From NCBI GenBank assembly GCA_965221765.1, contig OZ244911.1, positions 1,240,001 through 1,304,000 of the forward strand: a stretch of DNA of 64,000 bases. The letters are read 5' to 3'. Below are positions 1 to 10,200 of the stretch, one piece after another. Position 1 is the first letter of the stretch; every line of letters begins with the position of its first letter. This stretch comes from Bin25 sp965221765 (GTDB lineage Bacteria > Bacteroidota > Bacteroidia > Flavobacteriales > Flavobacteriaceae). The notes under the pieces were generated by a model that worked only from the letters and a program-made list of their open reading frames with translations, was not told where the DNA came from and searched no databases. The translations under genes were made by a program, and so were the position numbers.

Positions 1-324
1 GATGGTATTAGGATATCTGGATGGCAAGTTGAAGTGGCTCCAAAAGGATTGCATACCGGTGGTATTTATGAATCTTACGGACGGGGATGGCTCATCAAAC
101 CAAAGCCTCATCTTGAAGAAGTATTGAAAGAAAATCAATGGAATACGTTGAAGATAAAAGTAGTTGGTGATCAAATCACAACCTGGCTCAATGGAACAGA
201 AATGGTCCAATTAACGGATGAGAAAATCGGCCAAGGAAAAGGCTCTATCGCACTACAAATTCATGATGGAGGTGGCATAAAGATTCGTTGGAAAAATATC
301 AAACTAAAACCCATAGTATCTTGA
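1..324 (+). CDS. DUF1080 (3-keto-disaccharide hydrolase-like) protein, 3' part
   Basis: The frame is open from base 1, so the window holds only the C-terminal ~107 residues. The segment GGIYESYGRGWL followed by a WN-L-I-V pattern and the ending WKNIKLKPI is typical of the DUF1080 concanavalin-like fold found in secreted Bacteroidetes glycan-processing proteins. It lies just upstream of two glycan-related genes. Its TGA stop (322-324) overlaps a TTG start of the next gene in the tetranucleotide TTGA, which suggests translational coupling. The family assignment is by recognition of the conserved core. Substrate cannot be stated, and the N-terminal half with any signal peptide is outside the window. 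Confidence 0.8.
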   Translation, partial: DGIRISGWQVEVAPKGLHTGGIYESYGRGWLIKPKPHLEEVLKENQWNTLKIKVVGDQITTWLNGTEMVQLTDEKIGQGKGSIALQIHDGGGIKIRWKNIKLKPIVS

Positions 325-1670
325 AAACTTCAAGTCGTAGAAAATTTTTAAAGAAAGCAGGATTAGTCAGTGCCGGATTATTCGGTCCCAAGGAACTTTT
401 ATCCAATGCTAATCAAAAAATTTATATCCTTCAAAGAAAATACCACTCAGAAAATATGGAGACTATTCGATATGGACTGATTGGTGCTGGTAATATGGGT
501 CTATCCAATATTCAAGCTGCCTTAAGACATAACAATACCCAATTAACTGCTGTTTGTGATCTCTATGAAGGACGATTAAATGCTGTTAAGAATAAATTTG
601 GTTCGGATGTCTTTTTAACGAAAAAACATGAAGAACTCTTAAATAGAAGGGATGTGGACATTGTTATTATTGCTACTTCAGATCATTGGCATATGCAAAT
701 TGGGATTGATGCTCTAAAGGCTGGAAAACATGTGTATTGTGAAAAACCAGTGGTCCATAGTATAAAAGAGGGAAAGAAATTGATTGATGCTTGGAATAAG
801 TTTGGAAAAAAATTTATGGTTGGAAGTCAAGGGATGTCTTCACCCGGAAATGAAAAAGCCAAAGAATTATTGGCAAAAGGGGCCATTGGTGAACTAAATT
901 ATGCGGAGGCTATTTATGCGCGAAGTTCTTCTTCGGGGGCATGGCAATATCGTATTCCAGAAGATGGAAATCAATCCACCGTTGATTGGAAGCGGTATAT
1001 TTCAAATACGACTAAAAGAGAATTTGATCCACTACGGTTTTTTAGGTGGAGAAATTATTTAGATTATGGTACAGGGATGTCTGGAGATTTATTTGTTCAT
1101 CTCTTTACTAGTTTGCATTTTGTGGTTGATTCTTTAGGGCCTAATACCATTTCTTCATTAGGAGGATTGAGATATTGGAAAGATGGAAGAGAAGTTCCTG
1201 ATGTGATGTTAGGTATTTTTAATTATCCAAGTACGTCACAGCATCCGGGATTTAATTTATCCTTGTATAGCAATTTTGCAGATCCAACGACTGAAAGTAA
1301 TATTTTAAGATTGGTTGGAACTAAAGGTTCAATGGATGTTGGTTGGGAAACAGTACGTCTCAAACAACATAAAGGTCCCGTTGAGTCCATAACACTAGAG
1401 GAAAGAAAAAAAATGGAATTAATGGGTCATACTACACCCCGAAAAAAAATGTTACCTCCTAATGAGTCTCTTTTTAAAGTAGATAAAGATTATAAAGGCG
1501 TACTATATGATCATCATGGGACTCTGATTTATGCTATAAAAACAGATTCTCTAGTCGTTCAAGATCCAATATTTGGGTTTCGTGCTGCTGCGCCAGCTTT
1601 ACTTTGTAATGATAGTTATCATAATAAAAAAATGATTCAGTGGGATCCTGAAAATCTTAAAGTATTCTAA
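321..1670 (+). CDS. Gfo/Idh/MocA family oxidoreductase, Tat-exported
   Basis: NAD(P)-dependent sugar oxidoreductase family, about 449 residues. I place the start at TTG 321, overlapping the upstream stop, because it opens directly into a twin-arginine signal (SRRKFLKKAGLVSAGLFG). A further upstream TTG at 288 would only add residues overlapping the DUF1080 gene. The Rossmann motif is GLIGAGNMG, followed by the family signature ATSDHWHMQIGIDALKAGKH and CEKP. The family C-terminal substrate domain follows. Placement between DUF1080 and GH20 genes suggests oxidation or epimerisation of a glycan-derived sugar in the periplasm; that role is inferred. The stop abuts a TTG start of the next gene. 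Confidence 0.88.
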   Translation: MKTSSRRKFLKKAGLVSAGLFGPKELLSNANQKIYILQRKYHSENMETIRYGLIGAGNMGLSNIQAALRHNNTQLTAVCDLYEGRLNAVKNKFGSDVFLTKKHEELLNRRDVDIVIIATSDHWHMQIGIDALKAGKHVYCEKPVVHSIKEGKKLIDAWNKFGKKFMVGSQGMSSPGNEKAKELLAKGAIGELNYAEAIYARSSSSGAWQYRIPEDGNQSTVDWKRYISNTTKREFDPLRFFRWRNYLDYGTGMSGDLFVHLFTSLHFVVDSLGPNTISSLGGLRYWKDGREVPDVMLGIFNYPSTSQHPGFNLSLYSNFADPTTESNILRLVGTKGSMDVGWETVRLKQHKGPVESITLEERKKMELMGHTTPRKKMLPPNESLFKVDKDYKGVLYDHHGTLIYAIKTDSLVVQDPIFGFRAAAPALLCNDSYHNKKMIQWDPENLKVF

Positions 1671-3197
1671 TTGAAACAATATTTTTTTATGGCAGTCTAG
1701 CATTGTTATTGTTTGGGTGTAATAATTTAAATCATTCTGAAGATTCAGTACAGTTAATCAGCGAATTTGCTCTTATCCCCCATGTTTATCAAATCGAAGA
1801 CTCTCCTGGCACGATTAATATTGGATCAACAATAGAAATCGGTTGGAAGACCAATCCAAATGAAACCTTAAAAAATCAAATCTCGAACCAGTGGCATGAA
1901 ATACAATCCAATCAAAGTCAAGATCAATCGACCAAACTAGAAATCATAATCGATCTCGATTTAGATTTACCTCATCAAGAAGCCTATCGACTAGAAGTAC
2001 ATCAAGAGGAGATTATTATTAGGGCTTTATCACAAGAAGGCGTGTACAGAGCTTGGCAAACTCTCAGACAAATACTTTATTTAAGTCGTGGAGAAAATAT
2101 AGGTTGTGGAACGATTTTAGACTTTCCAAAATATGATTATAGAGGTGCCATGTTGGATGTGGCTAGGCACTTTTTTTTCGGTTGATGAAGTCAAACGATA
2201 TCTCGATCAATTGGCATTGTATAAAATCAATTACTTTCATATGCATTTAAGTGATGATCAAGGTTGGAGAATTCATATCAGTAGTTGGCCATTATTGACT
2301 CAAATTGGAGGAATTTCACAGGTCGATGGGGGAACTGCTGGATATTATACCCAAGATGAATACCAAGATATTATAAATTATGCTGCTGAACGTTTTATAA
2401 CCGTTGTTCCGGAAATTGATATGCTAGGTCATACCAATGCTGCTCTAGCATCTTATGCGGAATTGAACTGCGATAATATTAGAAGAGAACTTTACTATGG
2501 TCGTGAAGTGGGTTTTTCAACCCTTTGTGTAGAAAAAGAAATAACCTATCAGTTTGCAGAAGATGTGATTAGAGAGATCTCGGAGATTACTCCAGGACCT
2601 TATTTCCATATAGGTGGAGATGAAACTCATGCGACACATGAAGATGATTATATCCTATTTATTAACAGAATCATGCCTTTGGTTGGGAAATATGGTAAAA
2701 CGGTGATGGGATGGGATGAAATCAATTTGGGAGAGTTGCCCCAAGATGCCATAGTTCAATACTGGGCCAATGCCCAAAATGCGATTAATGGAATTAAAAA
2801 GGGAGCGAAAGTATTGATGTCTCCATCAAGTTATGCCTATTTAGATATGAAATATGATTCATTGACTCCAATAGGATATAATTGGGCCGGTTATATTGAT
2901 ACTCAGAAAGCATATCGTTGGATTCCGGAAACATTGGTTGAAGGAATTGAAAAAGAAAATATTATTCGTGTTGAGGCACCACTTTGGGGTGAAACCATTA
3001 CCAATAGCCAAGAATTAGAGTTTTTGGCATTCCCTCGATTGTTGGGTTATGCTGAGATTGGATGGTCTATAAGAGACGATCGAAGGACTTGGGAGGAATA
3101 TAAATTAGATTTAGCGATCCATGGTCTGTTGCTTGAAGAGTTAGGTATCAATTTTTATAGAGATCCAAAGGTCAACTGGCTGACAGAGTCTGATTGA
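1671..3197 (+). pseudogene. GH20 beta-N-acetylhexosaminidase lipoprotein, frameshifted twice in T runs
   Basis: Family 20 glycoside hydrolase. The N-terminal GH20b-like domain lies in 1703-2185 and the catalytic barrel in 2133-3197. HIGGDETH carries the catalytic Asp-Glu pair; HMHLSDDQGWR, DMLGHTNAALASY and MGWDEI are family landmarks. The two frames join at a T8 run (2171-2178); with T7 the protein reads ARHFFSVDEVKRYL without a break. A second problem is at the start: TTG 1671 abuts the previous stop and begins MKQYFF, but runs out of frame at a T7 run (1682-1688). With T8 it becomes MKQYFFYGSLALLLFGC, a lipoprotein signal peptide. Probable role is release of terminal GlcNAc/GalNAc outside the cytoplasm. 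Decay, phase variation, slippage and sequencing error are all possible. Confidence 0.8.
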
Positions 3198-3483
3198 CCT
3201 TTTCTACAAATTCAAAGTCTTTATCAGTGATTCCATGTTCTGAATGGGTTTTGATTTTAATGATTAAGCTGTTATAATCAACAATCATGGTTGGATGATG
3301 ATTTAGTTGTTCTGAAATCAAAGCAATTTTTGAAGCCTGTCCATAAGTTTCGATATAATTTTTGAAACCTAATTCGAGTTTTAGATGACCATCATCATCT
3401 ATATTCCAATTTTGATTTTGTTGATTTAAAAATTGGTTGATTTGATTTTGAGATTTGATTTTCATAATAATGGGTTTGTCCAA
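3172..3483 (-). CDS. Pterin-4a-carbinolamine dehydratase family protein
   Basis: A small protein of up to 103 residues, about the family's usual size. The motif E-Q-L-N-HHP, then V-D-Y-N-S-L, then a THSEHGITDKDFEFVEKV tail, matches the PCD/DCoH fold, in which the paired histidines are catalytic. The enzyme dehydrates 4a-hydroxytetrahydropterin and works with aromatic amino-acid hydroxylases; in many bacteria its partner is unclear. The internal Met at MKIKSQ (3465) is an alternative start that trims six residues. The 3' end overlaps that of the convergent GH20 gene by 26 bases. No hydroxylase gene is visible nearby. Confidence 0.8.
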   Translation of the reverse strand: MDKPIIMKIKSQNQINQFLNQQNQNWNIDDDGHLKLELGFKNYIETYGQASKIALISEQLNHHPTMIVDYNSLIIKIKTHSEHGITDKDFEFVEKVNQTLSAS

Positions 3484-3649
3484 TGGCCTTATATGATTTT
3501 AGAGCCTGTGATTTTATAGTTAGCAGTAATCAGTTTTTGATTCTTTCTTTTTTATGGTTCAATTACGAAAGTTATGGGTAAAATTTTAAACCTCTATTAA
3601 AAAACAAGACGGCTGCGCTCTCGAACTTTCAAACATTCGATAGCCTTGG

Positions 3650-3980
3650 TCAATTTTCTTTTGGCAATGGATGACGGGGAAGGTCTTGTTGAATCTTGGC
3701 GATGTTTCGTCCTTTTACCAAATCAAGCAACCTTCTTGGAGTCACATCGCTGAGCATCATAGCATCACCACGTCTCTTTTTGATGGCTTTTTCCTCCCAA
3801 CCGATGTGAAGGGGTGGGGCATCAGAATGCCATACCACACGAACAATGGCTCGCTTTAAGAGGCCATGGATGGTCTGAAAACCGTGGGCTATTTGGGTTT
3901 GGTTTCTATTGGCCAAGAGGCGATCAATAGTCCATCGTTCAAATAATAATGTGAACCGGTGGGAGCAATCAGTCCAAGGA
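3650..3980 (-). pseudogene. ISL3-family transposase remnant
   Basis: Only about 110 codons are recognisable. Reading on the minus strand from 3980, the frame gives a HRFTLLFERW stretch like the conserved region after the ISL3 zinc finger, a helix-turn-helix-like portion, then IGWEEKAIKKRRGD and a LLDLVKGR segment. The last two resemble the IGIDE...K and D...R-V-L-x-V-x-x-GR blocks around the first catalytic Asp of ISL3 transposases. The Asp position has become Trp-Glu, and both ends of the gene are missing, so it cannot be active. No flanking inverted repeats were found. Confidence 0.45.
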
Positions 3981-4445
3981 ACCGCTATCGTCTAGATTCC
4001 CACAGAAGACTAGATGCGAGGTACCCGACAATGAATCAAACACGTATATATCAACTCATCCTAATAACGCCAGATACGCTCCTAACGATAATCATCAATC
4101 GATTCTTCTTTGCTAGTATCACAGGACACAGCACGTAACTATTAAGATGAGATACATAACCATTGAATGGCTATCTAGCGATTATCAATATCATTGACCT
4201 GCCATGAATCGCCAATCTTTATGATTGATTCAAAAAATTGCAACAACTTTTTCATAAAACAATGAATTAATGGACCAAAAGTAAATCTACCCATAAATTT
4301 TGTAGTATAAATGAAAGAATGAATTCAAGGTAGTCATATAAATTCTTAATTGTTGACAATCAATTACATAATCTCCCAAATAAAGCCTCAATCTTGGGGT
4401 GGGGGGTTGTTTCATATTCATTATTCTTGGAATGACTCATTAAGG
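3981..4445 (+). other. Non-coding stretch, nothing recognised
   Basis: Between the ISL3 remnant and the nucleotidyltransferase I see no coding frame with family character, no RNA gene and no repeat. An open frame from 4350 only extends the downstream gene upstream of its likely start. Confidence 0.4.
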
Positions 4446-4765
4446 ATGTTATCTCTCAAAGAACAGCAAATCATTGTCGACAGTATGAAACCCTATAAAC
4501 CTACGAAAATTGGAGTGTTTGGTTCGATGGCTCGAGGAGAAGAAAGAACGGATAGTGATATCGATATTGCTTATTCGTTTGATGGTTATTTTGGGTTTTT
4601 TGAATTAGAAGATTTGATCGATGATTTAGAAAGAAGTTAAATCGAAAAGTAGACTTAGTGGATTTTGATTTTTTAAATCCTCTCATTAAAGAGAATATTT
4701 TAAACGATATGATTGTATTGTGTGATGAAAATACCATCCCTACAAGACGACTCGCTTCGAATTGA
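4446..4765 (+). pseudogene. mntA: MntA-type minimal nucleotidyltransferase (antitoxin), frameshifted
   Basis: Antitoxin half of an MNT-HEPN (type VII) toxin-antitoxin pair. From ATG 4446 the protein reads to GVFGSMARGEERTDSDIDI, which fits the GSx10DxD nucleotidyltransferase motif exactly. The frame stops at 4640. Shifting one base near 4632 continues with LNRKVDLVDFDFLNPLI, the conserved C-terminal strand (RKVDLV) of the family, to a stop at 4765. In intact systems MntA AMPylates the HepT toxin. The reconstructed gene overlaps the HEPN gene by 41 bases, a normal arrangement for this operon. Either a real mutation or a sequence error; the partner gene is also broken. Confidence 0.7.
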
Positions 4766-5120
4766 TTATATTAAAAAGGCCGTTGCTAAAATCGATGAAT
4801 TAGTCACCAAAACAAAGCATTATGATGCTTTTATGGAGGATTGGATGATTCAAGATGCGTTGATTAAAAACATCGAGTTGATTGGTGAATATGTTTATAA
4901 GATGACGGATGAAGTCAAATAGACGTTTCCTAAAATAGCATGGGCTAAAATTGAGAAGATGCGGCATCGATTAGTCCATGAATATCATCATACCAATTTG
5001 AAGATTATTTGGGATGTCGCTAAAAACATAGTTCCTGAATTTGAAAAAAGTTTGGAGGCTATCGCTTCCTTCATTGATTCGAAAAAAGAGCGAGGCATGA
5101 GATTGGGGATTTCTCGATAA
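4725..5120 (+). pseudogene. hepT: HepT-type HEPN ribonuclease toxin (DUF86), in-frame stop
   Basis: Toxin half of the MNT-HEPN pair. ATG 4725 opens a helical protein (SLRIDYIKKAVAKIDELV...) interrupted by TAG at 4920-4922. Reading through in the same frame gives FPKIAWAKIEKMRHRLVHEY and on to a stop at 5120, for 131 codons in total. RHRLVHEY satisfies the RX4HXY catalytic motif of HepT RNases. A single base change would restore it. Because the antitoxin is frameshifted as well, the pair appears to have been lost together, which fits toxin inactivation preceding or accompanying antitoxin loss. Stop-codon readthrough is less likely. Confidence 0.7.
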
Positions 5121-5659
5121 ACATTATCCTTTTGAAGGATTGCCAAACCATGAAAACATTTCTTCGAATCTAAAAATAAAAAGAACCAAGTCAATATATA
5201 ACCTACCCCCAAGATTTACTTATATTGAGTTCCTTTTTGATGGACACAGAAGACTATTTTTCATATGGATAGGGTTTTATTGATATTATGGTTGTTGAAA
5301 AATACAATTCTCTTTATCTTAAAGATAGAAGTTATCTAAAGTTTTTTCTTCTAAAAGCTAGTAATCCTAAGGGTAGAAATAATATAAATAATCCAATGTT
5401 GGTAAATAACGACACAAGAATTGATAAAAAGATCAATGCGATACTCCATAGCCAAAGTGACTGGTTGTTCATTATAATGTAAGGGTTCCCCAAAATAGTA
5501 GGATTCTAAAATAGAGTTTGATGAACTATTCTTGCATGAAATTCAATCTTTTAAATTTCAGAAAACTAAAAGATTATAAATAAAGATTTTACGAGCGATT
5601 TAGGCACGACATTTCATTAAGTTATTAATCGTCGATAAATCAAATTGGTGAAATAAGAC
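5121..5659 (+). other. Intergenic stretch without a supported gene
   Basis: A 64-codon open frame (5288-5482) has no recognisable motif, signal or neighbour relationship, and I do not call it a gene. Nothing else was identified before the convergent oxidoreductase gene. Confidence 0.4.
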
Positions 5660-6955
5660 TTAAATTTTAAAAGCTTTCCGGTACTTTTTGGTTCGAAGTT
5701 TATTGGCTTTTGAATTTCCTATAAAGCGTTCTTTGATTGGATTCCATTCAAGCGTTTGCTTCAGTTTATAACCGATGTTTACCAATTGACAAATGGTGGC
5801 GGTTCGATGGCCTATTTCAGCATCTGTAATGACCCCATTTCTAGTTTTCATCCCTTTAATCCAATCCATTAAATGATCATCGCTATGGTAAAGTCTGATA
5901 TCGGAATCTTTAATTTGGACATTGGCGATTGATGTTGGGTCGGTTTCAATGTGTTCCCTAGCAACTTTCATTTTTCCTTTGGTTCCAATAAATTCGATGC
6001 CATGCTGATCTGTAAAAATCTTTTGATTATCATGAACCATTTCAATCCCATTTTCATAGTACATTTTTAATCCTCTAGTAGTTCTTGAATTTTTGGGAGG
6101 AATAATTTTTACTGGTCCAGTATGATCTGTCCCCAAAGCCCACTGAACAATGTCAAACATATGAGCCCCCCAATCAGCAATGATCCCTCCACCATATTCT
6201 TCATACCATCGCCATCGAGGGAATACTCGAACTTCTACTGGTGGAGAAAGGATGGCATTATAGGGTCTCACTGGAGCCGCCCCAAGCCATTTATCCCAAT
6301 CTAATGTATCTGGTGTTGGTTCTTCGGGTAAATCACAAACTATAGGGGGATCACCTACATATACAACTACTTTTTTTATTTCCCCCAAGTAGCCATTTCG
6401 GATTAATTCACTGACATGTCGAAAATGCTTCCAAGAGCGTTGCATGCTCCCTGTTTGAAAGACGATATTATTTTTTTTAGCAGAATTAGCTATTTTTCGA
6501 CCTTCATCAATGGTATGCGAAATGGGTTTTTCACAAAACACATGCAACCCTAATTCCATAGCTTCGATGGATTGTTTGGCATGCCAATGATCGGGTGTGG
6601 CAATAACGACAGCATTTAGGTTTTTTTCTTGTAATAAATCTTGATAATTTGAACATAAATTTATAGAATTGATATTCCAACCTGGTTGGGTTCTTTGGTA
6701 CTTTTTAATGGCATTTTTAGCTAGCAGTTGGCACTTTGTCCTTTCGACATCGGAAGCCGAAATCAATCGCAGTTCAGGATAATTACAAATAGCATTTTGC
6801 AAACCTCTACCTTGCATCCCAGTACCGATAATTCCCACAGTAATTTGATCGCTGGGTGAAACAAAACCCTTGCCTAAAACGTACCTAGGAATAATCCATA
6901 ACCCAACTCCGGTACCTATTGTCGATTGAACGAATTTCCTTCTTGAAGTTTTCAT
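5660..6955 (-). CDS. Gfo/Idh/MocA family oxidoreductase, Tat-exported
   Basis: Intact gene of 431 residues. It starts with a twin-arginine signal (MKTSRRKFVQSTIGTGVG). The Rossmann motif GIIGTGMQGRG and the signature ATPDHWHAKQSIEAMELGLH with CEKP define the family; EYGGGIIADWGAHMFDIVQW is the typical GGG-x-DWG-H-x-D segment of the exported dehydrogenase subgroup. It is expected to act on sugars or sugar derivatives in the periplasm with NAD(P). It stands alone on the minus strand. A T8 run at 6471-6478 lies in frame here, a useful control for the homopolymer frameshifts elsewhere in the window. Confidence 0.9.
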   Translation of the reverse strand: MKTSRRKFVQSTIGTGVGLWIIPRYVLGKGFVSPSDQITVGIIGTGMQGRGLQNAICNYPELRLISASDVERTKCQLLAKNAIKKYQRTQPGWNINSINLCSNYQDLLQEKNLNAVVIATPDHWHAKQSIEAMELGLHVFCEKPISHTIDEGRKIANSAKKNNIVFQTGSMQRSWKHFRHVSELIRNGYLGEIKKVVVYVGDPPIVCDLPEEPTPDTLDWDKWLGAAPVRPYNAILSPPVEVRVFPRWRWYEEYGGGIIADWGAHMFDIVQWALGTDHTGPVKIIPPKNSRTTRGLKMYYENGIEMVHDNQKIFTDQHGIEFIGTKGKMKVAREHIETDPTSIANVQIKDSDIRLYHSDDHLMDWIKGMKTRNGVITDAEIGHRTATICQLVNIGYKLKQTLEWNPIKERFIGNSKANKLRTKKYRKAFKI

Positions 6956-7201
6956 GTGTCAAAAATATTCTTTTTCGAGATAAACAAAAAAATCAACGAT
7001 TTGTTAAACTTAAAGTAGAGTTAAAACTTATGTTTATATTTTAATCGTTAGAAATTCTAAATGACGAGACTAATTGGGTACAAAAGTATCAAATATTTTA
7101 TCTGCCATGTTGATTTCATAAAGTTTTGAATTTAATATCTTCCGAAGACAGAGAATAATAGTTTATAAAAATCTAAAAATCATGATCCATTGATTCATAA
7201 T

Positions 7202-10200
7202 CTATGGGGTGCAATTAGTAAATGAAGGGCGATTGGCTTGAATGAAGGTTGGAACATTAGAAAATCTTGAACAACTTGTTACAGTACTGACAGTCCAACT
7301 ACTAAGGTTTTGATTGAATGCATTGGCATCCTGAAACATTTGAGCCATATCTATCACACTGCTGACCGTCCACTCCCCAATGTCTTGATTGAAAACACTT
7401 GCACCCAAAAACATAAGACTCATATCCGTCACACTACTAACATCCCACTCCCCAATGTCTTGATTGAAGACATAAGCATTTAGAAACATCTCGCTCATAT
7501 TTTCCACTTTGCTGACATTCCAATCCCCGATGTCTTGGTTGAAGGCTCTAGTTATAGAAAACATATTTCCCATATCAGTAACACTACTGACATTCCAATT
7601 CCCAATGTCTTGGTCGAACGAAGTGGTTTCTTGAAACATGTGTTTCATATTTTCTACATTACTCACATCCCACTCCCCAATGTCTTGGTTGAAGGCATTG
7701 GCTCGATAGAACATTGCATACATATTTTCTACATTACTCACATTCCAATCCCCGATGTCTTGGTTGAAAGCATTGGCTTCATAAAACATAAAACTCATAT
7801 TTGTCACATTACTGACATCCCACTCCCCGATATTTTGATTGAAGGTACTAGCTCTATAGAACAGAGCATATATTTCAGTGACCTTACCCAGATCCCAATC
7901 CCCGATGTCTTGGTTGAAAGCACTGGCTTCATAGAACATGCCTGCGATATCTGTTACGTTACTCATATTCCAATCTCCAATATCGTGATTGAACTCACGG
8001 GCACCATAGAACATCGATCTCATATCGGTGACGTTCTGGACATCCCAATCCCCGATGTCTTGGTCGAACGCGCTGGCCCCTAGAAACATACGACTCATCG
8101 TGGTGACCTGACTGGTATTCCAGTCTCCGATGTCTTGGTTGAAGACACTCGCATCGACAAACATATAACCCATATCCGTCACACGGCTCACATCCCATTT
8201 GCTGATATTTTGGTTGAACGCATTGGCTCCTTGAAACATCCTAGCCATGGTGGTGACCTGGCTCACATCCCAAGAGCTGATATCTTGGTTGAAGGTGGTT
8301 TTCCCCCGGAATAAGGAGCTCATATCGGTCACCAGGGAGGTGCACACGGTATTGGTCTGATCAGTGGCCGCCCAGGTTTTGAGGGAGGCATTATCCACGA
8401 TGGTATAGGTGGTGTCCTCGAGGGTGTATTTATCGCCCACATGGGACGAAGGGTTTTGGAGGTCGGGATTGATCATAACCGTCACTCCATTGCGATGCTT
8501 GACTAGCAAGGGGGGCAGGGGACAATTGGTGGTACATGTAAAATTGGGTTGATAGGCCGGAATCAAGCCACAAACCGCCTTCCTACAATCGATGACCCGC
8601 CCCACCTTCCACTCACTGATGTCTTGCTGGAAGGCGGTAGCCCTAGCAAATAGGTGATTCATGTTCGTGACTTGCGATACATCCCAGGGGCCGATATCTT
8701 GATTAAAGGCGGTGGCATCCGCAAAGAGACTTCCCATGTTGGTGACGCTACTGACATCCCAATCACCGATGTCTTGATTGAAGGCGGTGGCTCCTTTAAA
8801 CATCAAGGTCATGATAGTGACCTTGGAGACCTCCCACGGTCCAATATCTTGATTAAAAGCGGTAGCTTTTTCAAATAGGGCTGCCATGCTGGTGACCTGT
8901 CCCACATTCCATTGGCCGATATCTTGATTAAAGGCGGTGGCTCCTCGAAACATAAAATCCATGGTGGTGACGTTACTGGTATCCCAATGGCTGATATCTT
9001 CATTAAAGGTGCTACTGATGAATCGGCAATTCATTTGTTGTTCATCACAGCCGTGATTGTTAGAGAATAGGCTATTCATATTGGTGACGAAGGTGGTGAC
9101 GATATTGCTCATGGGCAAGCCTTGGTCTCGTCGATCTCGGATGCTAAAATCATCGACGATGGTATAGGTCACGCCTTGGAAGGTAGGGGTCTTTCCTACC
9201 AAATGGTATAGGTTGAGGTCATTAATCTCATCGCGTTGGAATCCTCGGCAGGCTTCCTTGACTTGGATGGTATGACCATTGGGGGCGAATTCGAGGGGTT
9301 GGGCACAAGCATCGGCCGCATCGACAGGATCGGGGATGACGGGCTGTGGATTCACGGGGGTAGGATTGCTGGGGGGTGTGCTGGGTGTTGGAGTGGGTGG
9401 ATTTTCTGTTGTTGGACTGGGTGGGGTCTCGGTTGTTGGGGTCTCGGTTGTTGGGGTGGTTTCCTCTTCGACTTCTTTCAGCACGGCGCTGACTTGACAA
9501 TCGTTGGTAGCGATCAAGGTAATGGTGGTCTCATTGGAGCTAAAGCTGCCGCAATCACTATTCCATTCTTCTAAGGTATAGTCGTCATCCACCTCGATGG
9601 TAATGCGAACGGTTTGTCCATGGGGGACGGTTTGGGAGGGGGTAATGGTGCCGCCTTCATTGATGGCGGTAGTGATGGTGCGTTGGGCTTTGGTAAATCG
9701 GGCTTGGAAGGCACAAGCTCCTATGGCGGTCAAGGATAGTTTGGGCTGGGTTGGATTCTGGAGGGTGGGACAGCCGGGGCTTCCATCGGTGGTCCATCGT
9801 TCAAAGACATGGTTTTGGTTGGCTTGGGCGTTAAAGACGATGGTTTGTCCTTTGGTGGCTTGGTGCTGTTGTGGCTTTTGGATGGTGCCTCCTGGGGAGG
9901 CGGTGGCTTGGATGAGATAGGTTTTTGGTTTTAACACGGCAGTCACTTGGCAATCGTTGGTAGCGATAAAGGTGATAGTGTCCTCTTGGGGAGAAAAGCT
10001 ACCACAATCGCTTTTCCATTCTTCTAAGGTATAGTCGTCCTCCACCTCGATGGTAATGCGGACGGTTTGTCCATGTTCGATGGTTTGGGGAGGGCTAATG
10101 GTGCCCCCTTCATTAATAATGGCGGTGGTGATGGTGCGGGGGGCTTTCATGAAGCGGGCTTGCAGGGCACAGGGGCCGGTGACGATGAACGAGAGGGTAG

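Noticed and set aside
7535..8083. 182-codon open frame opposite the BspA-like gene
   Set aside because: It is an antisense shadow of the DUF285 repeats; its own repetitive sequence simply mirrors the coding strand.
9236..9574. Gly-rich open frames opposite the Thr/Pro linker and InlB-like repeats (also 9597-11047)
   Set aside because: Antisense reading of GC-rich repeats lacking stop codons; no signal, motif or start context.
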